DNA from: Streptomyces griseicoloratus
GTDB taxonomy: Bacteria; Actinomycetota; Actinomycetes; Streptomycetales; Streptomycetaceae
Assembly (NCBI RefSeq): GCF_014534645.1
Contig: NZ_JACVQF010000181.1
Coordinates: 112,423 to 176,422, forward strand
Reading direction: 5' to 3'
DNA: 64,000 nt
Shown: piece by piece, positions 39,874 through 48,793 of the stretch
Numbering within the stretch: the stretch's first letter is position 1
Layout: every line of letters begins with the position of its first letter
Notes under the pieces: generated by a model
What the model saw: only the letters and a program-made list of their open reading frames with translations
What the model was told of the DNA's origin: nothing
The model's database searches: none
Program-made: the position numbers and the translations under genes

Positions 39874-42072
39874 ATGGGCGACAAGACACACACCCACCCC
39901 GGAGCCGCCGGCAGGGCACAGGCGGCCGACCATCCCGCGTCCGTACGGAATGTGGTGCTGGTCGGCCACTCCGGAGCGGGCAAGACGACTCTGGTGGAAG
40001 CTCTCGCGCTGACCGCGGGAGCACTGAACCGGGCGGGCCGCGTGGAGGACGGCGGCTGTGTCTCGGACTACGACGAGATCGAGCACCGCCAGCAACGGTC
40101 CGTGCAGCTCTCCCTGGTGCCCGTCGAATGGGACGGCATCAAGATCAACCTTCTGGACACCCCGGGATACGCCGACTTCGTCGGTGAGCTCAGGGCCGGT
40201 CTGCGGGCCGCGGACGCGGCCCTGTTCGTCGTCTCGGCCTCCGACGGGGTGGACGGCTCGACCCGCATGGTGTGGGAGGAGTGCGCGGCCGTCGGCATGC
40301 CGCGGGCCATCGTCGTCACGCACCTGGAGGCGGCCCGCGCCGACTTCGAGGAGATGACGCGGATCTGCGCCGAGGCCTTCGGCGGGGACGACCCCGACGC
40401 CGTGCTGCCGCTGTACCTGCCGCTGCACGGCCCGCAGGCGCCCGACGGGCACGCGCCCGTGACGGGCCTGACCGGGCTGCTGTCCCAGCAGCTGTTCGAC
40501 TACTCCTCAGGCGAGCGCAAGGCGTCCGAGCCGGGCGAGGACCAGCTGCCGCTGCTGGAGGAGGCCCGCAACCGGCTGATCGAGGGGATCATCTCCGAGA
40601 GCGAGGACGAGACCCTCATGGACCGCTATCTCGGCGGCGAGGAGGTCGACGTCGCGACCCTGATCCAGGACCTGGAGCGGGCCGTCGCCCGCGGGGCCTT
40701 CTTCCCCGTCCTGGCCGCCGCTCCCGCCGCCGACGGCGCGCGGCAGGGGCTCGGTACCGTGGAGCTGCTGGAGCTGATCACCCGCGGCTTCCCGACGCCG
40801 CTGGAGCGCGAGGCGCCCCAGGTGACCACGCCCGACGGCACACCACGCGCCCTGAAGACGTGCGATCCCGACGAGTCGCTGGTCGCCGAGGTCGTGAAGA
40901 CCTCCTCCGACCCCTACGTCGGCCGGATCTCACTGGTCCGCATCTTCTCCGGCACCCTGCGCGCCGACCAGACGGTGCACGTCTCCGGGCACGGTCTGGC
41001 CGACCGCGGCCACGAGGACCACGACGTCGACGAACGGATCGGCGCCCTGTCCACACCGTTCGGCAAGCAGCAGCGCCCGGTCGGCCACGTCATCGCGGGC
41101 GACCTGGCCTGTGTGGCGAAGCTGAGCCGCGCGGAGACCGGCGACACCCTCTCCGCGAAGGACGACCCGCTGCTGATGGCGCCGTGGGAGATGCCCGACC
41201 CGCTGCTGCCGCTCGCCATCCAGGCGCACAGCAAACCGGACGAGGACAAGCTGTCCCAGGGCCTGGCCCGGCTGGTCGCCGAGGACCCGACGATGAAGCT
41301 GGAGCAGAACCAGGACACCCACCAGGTGGTCCTGTGGTGCCTGGGCGAGGCCCACGCGGACGTGGCCCTGGAGCGGCTGCGCAGCCGGTACGGCGTCCAG
41401 GTCGACGTCGTTCCGCACAAGGTGTCGCTGCGGGAGACCTTCGGGAGCAAGGCCGCCGGACGCGGCCGGCACGTCAAGCAGTCCGGCGGGCACGGGCAGT
41501 ACGCCATCTGCGAGATCGAGGTGGAGCCGCTGCCCGGCGGCTCGGGCATCGAGTTCGTCGACAAGGTGGTCGGCGGCGCCGTGCCCCGGCAGTTCATCCC
41601 GTCCGTCGAGAAGGGCGTACGGGCCCAGGCAGCCAAGGGGGTCGCGGCGGGCCATCCGCTGATCGACGTCCGGGTCACGCTGCTGGACGGCAAGGCGCAC
41701 TCGGTCGACTCCTCCGACGCCGCCTTCCAGACGGCCGGCGCGCTGGCCCTGCGGGAGGCGGCGGCCGACGCGAAGATCCATCTGCTGGAGCCGGTGGCCG
41801 AGGTGAGCGTGCTGGTCGGCGACGACTACGTGGGCGCCGTGATGAGCGACCTGTCGGGGCGGCGCGGCCGGGTGCTCGGCACCGAGCAGACCGCCGGCGG
41901 GCGCACCCTCGTACGGGCGGAGGTGCCGGAGATCGAGATCGGCCGGTACGCGGTGGACCTGCGCTCCCTGTCGCACGGCACGGCGCGCTTCAACCGCCGC
42001 TACGCACGGCACGAGCCGATGCCGCCGCAGATCGCGGAGCGGCTGCGCGAGGAGGCGAAGGCCGCGTCGTAG
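39874..42072 (+). CDS. elongation factor G-like protein with altered G4 motif
   Basis: The 732-residue protein has the EF-G layout: a GTPase domain, domain II, then III-V, with a normal EF-G IV/V end. G1 is GHSGAGKT (31-38) and G3 DTPG (95-98). The guanine-specificity motif NKxD is replaced by THLE (149-152), and the switch-I segment is RQQRSVQLSLV instead of RGITI-like. It is therefore a paralogue, probably not the translocase, and resembles the FusA2/tetracycline-protection-like branch of actinobacteria. The ATG follows GGAGG. It is read against the local trend, between the PIM genes and the HIT-thrS pair. Confidence 0.9.
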   Translation: MGDKTHTHPGAAGRAQAADHPASVRNVVLVGHSGAGKTTLVEALALTAGALNRAGRVEDGGCVSDYDEIEHRQQRSVQLSLVPVEWDGIKINLLDTPGYADFVGELRAGLRAADAALFVVSASDGVDGSTRMVWEECAAVGMPRAIVVTHLEAARADFEEMTRICAEAFGGDDPDAVLPLYLPLHGPQAPDGHAPVTGLTGLLSQQLFDYSSGERKASEPGEDQLPLLEEARNRLIEGIISESEDETLMDRYLGGEEVDVATLIQDLERAVARGAFFPVLAAAPAADGARQGLGTVELLELITRGFPTPLEREAPQVTTPDGTPRALKTCDPDESLVAEVVKTSSDPYVGRISLVRIFSGTLRADQTVHVSGHGLADRGHEDHDVDERIGALSTPFGKQQRPVGHVIAGDLACVAKLSRAETGDTLSAKDDPLLMAPWEMPDPLLPLAIQAHSKPDEDKLSQGLARLVAEDPTMKLEQNQDTHQVVLWCLGEAHADVALERLRSRYGVQVDVVPHKVSLRETFGSKAAGRGRHVKQSGGHGQYAICEIEVEPLPGGSGIEFVDKVVGGAVPRQFIPSVEKGVRAQAAKGVAAGHPLIDVRVTLLDGKAHSVDSSDAAFQTAGALALREAAADAKIHLLEPVAEVSVLVGDDYVGAVMSDLSGRRGRVLGTEQTAGGRTLVRAEVPEIEIGRYAVDLRSLSHGTARFNRRYARHEPMPPQIAERLREEAKAAS

Positions 42073-42088
42073 GGCCGGCCGGGCCCGT

Positions 42089-42121
42089 CCGCCGGCGCGG
42101 AGTCCCCCACCGCGCCGGCGG
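42089..42121 (+). terminator. terminator after the EF-G-like gene
   Basis: CCGCCGGCGCGG (42089-42100) pairs perfectly with 42110-42121 over a 9-base loop, 17 bases after the stop. The remaining 42122-42384 has no gene I can support; a TACGCT box at 42301-42306 may be the promoter of the next gene. Confidence 0.75.
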
Positions 42122-42384
42122 CGTCCCGGGCGGCCCGTGCTCAACCGGCCCTGGATGAGCGGCCGTTCCCGCCTCCGACCGCGCATGTGCGGGGCCGTCG
42201 GGGCGTCTTCACGGCCGGGCGCATGACGGCGCACAGCGGCCCGGACCGCGCACGCGGGGGCGCCTTCGGGCATCCGGCGACGCATGTCCGTGGCTGCGGA
42301 TACGCTGATGACCTGATCAACAGGTGTGCGAGGCAAGGAAGTCGGGAAGGCCGCAAGCGACAGTGGTGGCGATCGGGGGCGGGA

Positions 42385-44046
42385 ATGACCGTTGACGGCG
42401 GTTACGCGGACTTCTTCGGTCCGCAGGTGCCGCGTACGGGCGACGAGGGCCAGACGGCGACCTTCGCCCTGGCCTCGGCGGCCTACCGGGACAACCCCAT
42501 GGAGGAGATCAAGAAGGCCGACAACGAGTGGCACCAGTCGGAGGTGAAGGCCGGCCGCCCATGGGCCACGATCTTCCGGCCCAACCTGGGCGAGGCGTTC
42601 TCCCGCGCGGTCGTGGACCGCATGCTGGGCGGCGACCGCAAGCCCCTCATCCAGTCCTTCGGAACCGAACCGCAGGTGGTCGTCGAACACTGTCTGGCCG
42701 CCAACCGCATCCGCAGGGAGCGCGACAACCGGCTGACCGCCGTCACGGTGGTGTGCGGTCTGCTGTTCCTGCCCGGCCTGCTGGTCTGGCTGCTCACCTT
42801 CCAGATCCGCACCACCGTCTCCAAGACGGAGAACAAGCAGGCCGGCGCCCTCGCCACCGCCGTGCTCGTCGCGGTCGGCGTGCTCGCCGTGCTGTTCCTG
42901 CTCAAGATGCCCTTCACCGGTTTCTGGGCCTGGTACGCCCGCGCGTCCGTCGTGATGCCCGTCATCGGCTGGTTCTGGGCCCGGCGGATCTGCGAGCGCA
43001 CGGCCAGGGACCTGCGGGAGCGCTGGGACAGCCTCCTGTCGGGCAGCAGCGTCGGCGCCAAGGTCCCCGAGGCGGTGCCCAGCGATCCCGGAGAGACCGC
43101 GGCCGAAAAGCTGCGCCAGTCCCTGGCCAGGCTCGGCGCCGAACAGCAGTCGAACTCGGTCTTCTACGCCGGCCCCAAGGGCATCCTCGGCATGGGCACG
43201 CGCTGGGGCAGCTGGCAGCTCGCCGAGGACCTGGTGCCCGCCGACCCCACGCGGGAGATCCACCCCTTCCGCAGCTGGGACGTCATACGGTCCATCCACG
43301 ACCAGCTGCGGATGCTGGAGCGCGGCCCGCTGAACACCGGCGGCTTCCCCAAGCCGTCCATACGGCACTGGGTCGTCACGCCGATCGGGGAGAACGCCAA
43401 GGCGGTCTCACGCCCGGAGGGCACGGACGTCGAGGCGTACCAGGTCAAGCCGCACGCGATACAGGACATCTGCAACAAGCAGCAGTTCGGGGCCGGGGAC
43501 CGGCACTACCTGGGCGTCCAGTGGACGCTGTGGGACGGGCAGCTGGTCATCACGATGATGATCACGGTGACGGTGCTGCACGCGACCCTGCGCATCGAGG
43601 TCACCGGTCATGCCCTGGGCCCGGTGAACCCGCTCTTCACGACCAAGCCGGAGGCGCCCTCGAAGGAGGTCGCCAAGTCGTTCAAGCCGTGGGAGACACG
43701 GAAGGTGATGCTCCCGCTGGTCACCACCAACGAGGTCGTACGGCTTGCCGTCCGCGCCCCGCTCACCTGGTACCCGCCGCTGCTGAACTGGCTCGGCGGC
43801 ACGATAGGACTGCCCGAGCCGTTCGGCCTGCGGCACGCCTGGGCGGATCAGCCCTGGCGGCACCGCTTCATGGCGGACGACGCGCTGCGCGCCGCGACGC
43901 CGGTGCTGCGGGTGGTGCACGCGGCGGCGATCCGGGTGCTGGAGGAGAACGGCGTGGACACCGAGAAGTTCGGGACGCGGTCGGCGTTCCTCAGCACGGC
44001 GGTGCAGGATCCGTCGCCGCGGAAGGCCGACGTGTACGACGCGTGA
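42385..44046 (+). CDS. membrane protein of unknown function
   Basis: The 553-residue protein has a cytoplasmic N-terminal part (1-115), two strong membrane helices (about 119-138, LTAVTVVCGLLFLPGLLVWLL; 155-175), a further hydrophobic stretch near 190, then a large soluble region (about 205-553). The latter is rich in W, P and aromatic residues, with patches such as WVVTPIGENAKAV and GVQWTLWDGQLVI. I do not recognise the family. The ATG at 42385 follows GGGGGCGGGA. It sits alone on the plus strand between two terminators, beside the EF-G paralogue. Confidence 0.75.
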   Translation: MTVDGGYADFFGPQVPRTGDEGQTATFALASAAYRDNPMEEIKKADNEWHQSEVKAGRPWATIFRPNLGEAFSRAVVDRMLGGDRKPLIQSFGTEPQVVVEHCLAANRIRRERDNRLTAVTVVCGLLFLPGLLVWLLTFQIRTTVSKTENKQAGALATAVLVAVGVLAVLFLLKMPFTGFWAWYARASVVMPVIGWFWARRICERTARDLRERWDSLLSGSSVGAKVPEAVPSDPGETAAEKLRQSLARLGAEQQSNSVFYAGPKGILGMGTRWGSWQLAEDLVPADPTREIHPFRSWDVIRSIHDQLRMLERGPLNTGGFPKPSIRHWVVTPIGENAKAVSRPEGTDVEAYQVKPHAIQDICNKQQFGAGDRHYLGVQWTLWDGQLVITMMITVTVLHATLRIEVTGHALGPVNPLFTTKPEAPSKEVAKSFKPWETRKVMLPLVTTNEVVRLAVRAPLTWYPPLLNWLGGTIGLPEPFGLRHAWADQPWRHRFMADDALRAATPVLRVVHAAAIRVLEENGVDTEKFGTRSAFLSTAVQDPSPRKADVYDA

Positions 44047-44051
44047 GCCTC

Positions 44052-44120
44052 GCTGGGGGCTGCGCCCCCAGACCCCGCTTCGGCCTGCACGGCCTCGTCC
44101 TCAAGCGCCGGACGGGCTGA
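44052..44120. repeat. intergenic GC-rich hairpin repeat, copy 2
   Basis: The 69-base element starts GCTGGGGGCTGCGCCCCCAG and ends CAAGCGCCGGACGGGCTGA, nearly identical to the copy at 36750. It lies between the convergent membrane-protein and HIT genes and likely stops transcription from one or both sides. Confidence 0.8.
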
Positions 44121-44143
44121 CGATGCCGGCCTCCGTCAGGAGG

Positions 44144-44692
44144 TCAGGCCGTCGGCCAGGCCTCCGCCAGCATCTTGCGGGTGTCGCCCAGCAGCTGCGG
44201 CAGCACCTTCGTGTGGCCGACGACCGGCATGAAGTTCGTGTCGCCGCCCCAGCGGGGCACGATGTGCTGGTGCAGGTGGGCGGCGATGCCCGCGCCGGCC
44301 ACCGAGCCCTGGTTCATGCCGATGTTGAAGCCGTGGGCGCCGGAGGCGGTGCGCAGGGCCGTCATCGCCTGCTTGGTCAGCCCGGCGAGTTCCGCGGTCT
44401 CCGCGTCGCTCAGCTCGGTGTAGTCGGCGACGTGGCGGTACGGCACGGTCATGAGGTGGCCGCCGTTGTACGGGTACAGGTTGAGCACCGCGTACACGTG
44501 CTCGCCGCGCCGGACGATCAGCCCGTCCTCGTCGGACTTGGCCGGGATCGAGCAGAAGGGGCAGCCGTCGTCGGCCCCCGGGCCGCTCGGCTTGTTCTCA
44601 CCCTGGATGTAGGCCATCCGGTGGGGGGTCCACAAGCGCTGGAACGCGTCCTGCGTCCCCACTCCCAACTGCTGCTCCGGCTCACTCGTCAT
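44144..44692 (-). CDS. HIT-family hydrolase/phosphorylase (Ap4A phosphorylase-like)
   Basis: The 182-residue protein has the histidine triad HLHQHIVPRW (about 138-147) and an N-terminal CPFC pair that may hold zinc. The PRWGGDTNFMPVVG tail matches mycobacterial Rv2613c, an Ap4A phosphorylase. Ap4A is made by aminoacyl-tRNA synthetases as a side product, so placement after thrS is logical. The ATG is at 44692. A hairpin lies between it and thrS. Confidence 0.9.
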   Translation of the reverse strand: MTSEPEQQLGVGTQDAFQRLWTPHRMAYIQGENKPSGPGADDGCPFCSIPAKSDEDGLIVRRGEHVYAVLNLYPYNGGHLMTVPYRHVADYTELSDAETAELAGLTKQAMTALRTASGAHGFNIGMNQGSVAGAGIAAHLHQHIVPRWGGDTNFMPVVGHTKVLPQLLGDTRKMLAEAWPTA

Positions 44693-44728
44693 GCGTGCAG
44701 CATATGGCGTCGCCCCCGGGGACCGGGA

Positions 44729-44755
44729 AAGGCCCCCGGATCTCCCGGGGGCCTT
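44729..44755 (-). terminator. hairpin between thrS and the HIT gene
   Basis: AAGGCCCCCGG pairs with CCGGGGGCCTT (11-bp stem, 5-base loop), 14 bases after the thrS stop, followed by TTCCC on the minus strand. It may cut down transcription into the HIT gene. Confidence 0.7.
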
Positions 44756-44768
44756 CGGTGCCTGCCGG

Positions 44769-46748
44769 TCAGACCTGCACCCGCTCCTCGACGACCTTCA
44801 CGATCTTCGCGATGGCCTCGTCGACGGGGATGCCGTTCTCCTGGGAACCGTCGCGGTAGCGGAAGGAGACGGCACCGTTGGCCATGTCCTCGTCGCCCGC
44901 GATGACCATGAAGGGCACCTTCGCCTTCTGGGCGTTGCGGATCTTCTTCTGCATGCGGTCGGAGGAGGCGTCGACCTCGACGCGCAGACCGGCCGCCTTG
45001 GCCTTCTCGGCGAACTCCCGCAGGTACGGCACGTGCGTGTCGCCGATCGGGATGCCGAGCGCCTGGACGGGCGCCAGCCACGCCGGGAAGGCACCGGCGT
45101 AGTGCTCCAGGAGCACACCGAAGAATCGCTCGATGGAGCCGAACAGCGCCCGGTGGATCATGACCGGCTGCTGGTGCGAGCCGTCCGCCGCGGTGTACTC
45201 CAGCCCGAACCGCTTGGGCTGGTTGAAGTCGACCTGGATGGTCGACATCTGCCAGGACCGGCCGATGGCGTCCTTGGCCTGGACGGAGATCTTCGGGCCG
45301 TAGTAGGCGGCGCCGCCCGGGTCCGGGACCAGCGGCAGGTTCTGCTTCTCGGCGGCCAGGCGCAGCGCCTCGGTGGCCTCGTCCCAGTCCTCGTCCGAGC
45401 CGATGAACTTGTCGGAGTCGTCGCGGGTGGACAGCTCCAGCTCGAACTCGGTCAGGCCGTAGTCGCGCAGCAGGTCGAGCACGAAGGTCAGGAGCGTGTC
45501 CAGCTCCTCCGGCATCTGCTCCTTGGTGCAGTAGATGTGCGAGTCGTCCTGGGTGAAGCCGCGCGAGCGGGTCAGCCCGTGCACGACGCCCGACTTCTCG
45601 TACCGGTACACCGTCCCGAACTCGAACAGGCGCAGCGGCAGCTCACGGTAGGAGCGGCCCCGCGACTTGAAGATCAGGTTGTGCATCGGGCAGTTCATCG
45701 CCTTGAGGCGGTAGTTCTGCTCGTCGAACTGGATGGGCGGGAACATGCCCTCCGCGTAGTGCGGCAGGTGCCCGGAGATCTCGAAGAGGTGCTCCTTCGA
45801 GATGTGCGGGGTGTTCACGAACTCGTAGCCGGAGACCTCGTGCCGGCGGCGCGAGTAGTCCTCCATCACCTTGCGGATCACCCCGCCCTTGGGGTGGAAC
45901 ACCGCGAGGCCGGGGCCCAGCTCGTCGGGGAAGGAGAACAGGTCCAGCTCGGCGCCGAGCTTGCGGTGGTCGCGCTTCTCGGCCTCGGCCAGGAACTCCA
46001 GGTGCGCCTTCAGCTCGTCCTTGGACGGCCAGGCGGTGCCGTAGATGCGCTGGAGCTGCGGGTTCTTCTCGCTGCCGCGCCAGTAGGCGGCGGCGGTGCG
46101 CATCAGCTTGAAGGCGGGGATGACACGGGTGGTCGGCAGGTGGGGGCCTCGGCAGAGGTCCTTCCAGCACAGCTCGCCGGTCTTGGCGTCGAGGTTGTCG
46201 TAGATCGTCAGCTCACCGGCGCCGACCTCGGCGTCGGCACCGTCGGCGGCCTGCCCCGCGGCGCCCTTGAGGCCGATCAGCTCCAGCTTGTACGGCTCGT
46301 CGGCCAGCTCCTCGCGGGCGGCCTCGTCGGTGACGGCACGACGGGAGAAGCGCTGGCCGCGCTTCTGGATCTCCTGCATCTTCTTCTCGATGGCCTTGAG
46401 GTCATCGGGGTGGAAGGGCTTGTCCACGTCGAAGTCGTAGTAGAAGCCGTCCTTGATGGGCGGGCCGATGCCCAGCTTGGCCTCGGGGAACAGCTCCTGC
46501 ACGGCCTGCGCCATGACGTGCGCGGTGGAGTGGCGCAGGATGTTGAGGCCGTCCTCGGAGGAGATCTCGACGCCCTCGACGGTCTCGCCGTCCTTGACCT
46601 CGTAGGCGAGGTCCTTGAGCTCGCCCTCCACACGCGCGGCCACGATCGAGCGCTCGCCGGCGAAGAGCTCGGCGGCCGTAGTGCCCGTCGTCACCACGCG
46701 TTCTTCCCGCTCGGAATCGCGTTGGATGATCACACGGACGTCTGACAC
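44769..46748 (-). CDS. thrS: threonyl-tRNA synthetase
   Basis: The 659-residue class II enzyme has a TGS domain (1-65), an editing-type second domain with [10 protein letters not shown] (zinc-like H-x3-H), the catalytic core (motif 2 around [22 protein letters not shown]; zinc cysteine in MNCPMH; motif 3 [11 protein letters not shown]), and an anticodon domain at the C-terminus. GTG at 46748 follows AGGAGA. The first 16 residues of the longer frame are rejected. A TACCAT box (46812-46807) may be its -10. No T-box leader is seen in the short upstream gap. Confidence 0.97.
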   Translation of the reverse strand: MSDVRVIIQRDSEREERVVTTGTTAAELFAGERSIVAARVEGELKDLAYEVKDGETVEGVEISSEDGLNILRHSTAHVMAQAVQELFPEAKLGIGPPIKDGFYYDFDVDKPFHPDDLKAIEKKMQEIQKRGQRFSRRAVTDEAAREELADEPYKLELIGLKGAAGQAADGADAEVGAGELTIYDNLDAKTGELCWKDLCRGPHLPTTRVIPAFKLMRTAAAYWRGSEKNPQLQRIYGTAWPSKDELKAHLEFLAEAEKRDHRKLGAELDLFSFPDELGPGLAVFHPKGGVIRKVMEDYSRRRHEVSGYEFVNTPHISKEHLFEISGHLPHYAEGMFPPIQFDEQNYRLKAMNCPMHNLIFKSRGRSYRELPLRLFEFGTVYRYEKSGVVHGLTRSRGFTQDDSHIYCTKEQMPEELDTLLTFVLDLLRDYGLTEFELELSTRDDSDKFIGSDEDWDEATEALRLAAEKQNLPLVPDPGGAAYYGPKISVQAKDAIGRSWQMSTIQVDFNQPKRFGLEYTAADGSHQQPVMIHRALFGSIERFFGVLLEHYAGAFPAWLAPVQALGIPIGDTHVPYLREFAEKAKAAGLRVEVDASSDRMQKKIRNAQKAKVPFMVIAGDEDMANGAVSFRYRDGSQENGIPVDEAIAKIVKVVEERVQV

Positions 46749-46838
46749 CGGTCTCTCCTGACTGAAGTGGGTTCGCGGCGCCATACCGGAGCGCACGCTG
46801 AGGGCGATGGTACCGACCCGGGCCCGCCGACAGCGAAA

Positions 46839-48059
46839 TCACTCCCCTGAGCAGGCCTCCTCGAAGCAGTCGAGGTTCTCCTGCAGCGCCTTCATCAGCC
46901 GGTCCCGCTCGGCCTCGTCGACCTGCACCGGGACGACCTCGCGGGCGCCGGTGAGCCGGCGGAAGCCGCCCCGGCTCTCCAGCCGGCCGTGCACCCGCAC
47001 CGGCAGTCCGACGAGGTGCGCGTGGCCGGCGATGCGGTAGGACTCCTCGTCCAGGGTGATCCGTACGTGCGGGACCTCGGCCCCGGCGAGCACCCGCAGC
47101 CGTACGGTGCCCACGCCGCGCGGCCCCGACCTGCGCATCCGCACCACCGTGCCGGTGATCCGCACCGGCACGGAGGGTTCCGCGCGCAGGTAGCGGGCGC
47201 CGGCCTCGCGCAGGGCGGGCAGGTCGCCGGGCGAGAACTCGACGGGCTCGGCGAGGGCGGCGCAGCCCTCGGGGACTCCGGCTGCCGGTGCCCAGTCCAC
47301 GGCGACCCGGGCTCCCTCCGTGCCGGTGACGAGGGCCACGAGCGCCTCGGTGAGCTCCTGGCTGACGCCCGCCGCGACGGCGGTGTCGAAGGCCTCCATG
47401 CCGCCGGTGGCCCGCCGGTAGTCGATCGCCTCGCGGGCCGCGTACAGCGCCTCGTGGAGGCGTACGGCGAGGGGGCGGCCGGTGGCGACGGGGACGAACG
47501 CGGTCAGGCGGCGGCCGCCCGGGGCGGGACCGACCAGGACGTTCTCCAGGGAGGCCGCGGCGGCGCGGCGGTGCCGGGCGCCGTAGTAGCCGGCACGCGC
47601 GCGCGTGGCGAGCGCGCCGGCGGTGAGCATCCGGCGGGCGGCGCCGCGCAGCCGTTCCTCGTCGTTCCAGGGCGTGGAGCCGCCGGGTCCGGCCGGGGCG
47701 TCGCGCCACCAGCGGATCTCGTCGCTGGGTACGGCGAGGGAGACCAGGATCTCGCGGGCGGAGGGCGTGCCGCTGCGGGACAGGGCGAGCAGCGCCTCGC
47801 CGAGCAGGTCGTCGCTGTCGGGGAAGGCGCGGCCGACCGGGACCAGCAGGCTCGTGGCGCCGCCGCCCGGTCCGGGCGGGGTCCAGCGGCCGTAGCGCCC
47901 GGGGGCGCCGCCGCGCCGCTGCCAGCCGTGCCGGTGCAGCAGGGCGGTGAGCACGGCCGGGTCGACCGCGTCGGGCTCGGGCGGGTGGCCGTCCCAGGCG
48001 GTGCCGGTGGGGTGCGGCCGGACGGCCCGCAGACGTTCGCCGGCCGGGCGGTGCGTCAT
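46839..48059 (-). CDS. unknown protein paired with DUF4365 gene
   Basis: The 406-residue protein is soluble with no signal peptide. The C-terminal 90 residues (VPVRITGTVVRMRRSG, GHAHLVGLPVRVHGRLESRG) read like a beta-rich OB-fold nucleic-acid-binding domain. The N-terminal 300 are Ala/Arg/Gly-rich without a motif I know. The ATG overlaps the DUF4365 stop as ATGA, so the two proteins are probably made together. It ends 90 bases ahead of the thrS start. I do not know its function. Confidence 0.75.
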   Translation of the reverse strand: MTHRPAGERLRAVRPHPTGTAWDGHPPEPDAVDPAVLTALLHRHGWQRRGGAPGRYGRWTPPGPGGGATSLLVPVGRAFPDSDDLLGEALLALSRSGTPSAREILVSLAVPSDEIRWWRDAPAGPGGSTPWNDEERLRGAARRMLTAGALATRARAGYYGARHRRAAAASLENVLVGPAPGGRRLTAFVPVATGRPLAVRLHEALYAAREAIDYRRATGGMEAFDTAVAAGVSQELTEALVALVTGTEGARVAVDWAPAAGVPEGCAALAEPVEFSPGDLPALREAGARYLRAEPSVPVRITGTVVRMRRSGPRGVGTVRLRVLAGAEVPHVRITLDEESYRIAGHAHLVGLPVRVHGRLESRGGFRRLTGAREVVPVQVDEAERDRLMKALQENLDCFEEACSGE

Positions 48060-48622
48060 GGTTTCCCTCCCGTCCCGACCCGCGTCATGATCTCGCACAA
48101 CGCCCGGTCGTCGAAGATGCGTGCGGTCGGTATCCGGACCGTCGTGCGGCGCCGGCCCGTGACCGGGTGTCCGGCGAGGTTGGTCCAGTAGCAGCAGTGC
48201 CTGAGGTCGAGCCGGTCGTGGCCGGCGCGCAGCCACTGGTCCCGGGAGCGCGGGACGATCATCACGACCAGGATCTTGTGCACGGACACCGGCGTGCGGG
48301 CGAGCTTGGCCAGGTGGTCGTTGTCGAGGGTGAAGGAGAAGAAGCGTCCCGGCGGGCCGGGCGGAATCTGGTACGTCGCCTTGAGCTGCACCTTGATGGT
48401 GACCTCGTCGTCGACCGTGTGCCCGGGCGCGCTGTGGCTGACGTGCCAGTCGATGCCGTTGTCCGGGAAGGGCTGGGACAGCGAGCAGCCCGCGGCGGCG
48501 GCGACCGCGTGCAGATAGCCGACCTGCAGCGTCTCCATGCAGGCGGTGGTGGCGAGGGAGCCGCGCGTGGGCGCCGTGCGCTCGGGCAGCAGCCCGCCCC
48601 GTTCGGGCTGCGCTATGGCCAT
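48056..48622 (-). CDS. DUF4365 domain protein, possible PD-(D/E)XK nuclease
   Basis: The 188-residue protein matches the DUF4365 pattern: a helix followed by FPDNGIDWHVSH (aspartate), then VTIKVQLKAT, which fits the Q/E-x-K element of PD-(D/E)XK nucleases. The order D...QxK supports a nuclease-like fold, but activity is unproven. The ATG at 48622 gives MAIAQPERGGLLPER. It is coupled to the 406-residue gene downstream (ATGA) and divergent from a DEDDh exonuclease gene. Confidence 0.75.
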   Translation of the reverse strand: MAIAQPERGGLLPERTAPTRGSLATTACMETLQVGYLHAVAAAAGCSLSQPFPDNGIDWHVSHSAPGHTVDDEVTIKVQLKATYQIPPGPPGRFFSFTLDNDHLAKLARTPVSVHKILVVMIVPRSRDQWLRAGHDRLDLRHCCYWTNLAGHPVTGRRRTTVRIPTARIFDDRALCEIMTRVGTGGKP

Positions 48623-48793
48623 GACCAACAGCCTTCCAGAACTGGTGAATCCCCGCTTCGGGCCGCTGAACTGCAAAGACCCGTACTCCTGTTGTGTCCT
48701 TCCGGCGTACGCCGCAAACAGCCCGGGTATCACCGAACCGGGACAGAAGACGGCGCGTCAGCTGCCGTGGTGGGACGAGGAGTTGGGTGTCTT

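Noticed and set aside
40930-43368. 812-codon minus-strand frame opposite the EF-G-like gene and the membrane protein
   Set aside because: Shadow frame across two real genes and a terminator, with Arg/Ala/Gly-rich sequence.
46749-46838. T-box leader for thrS
   Set aside because: Only 90 bases separate thrS from the next gene and no T-box motif or antiterminator pair is seen. In Streptomyces I recall T-boxes for ileS, not thrS.
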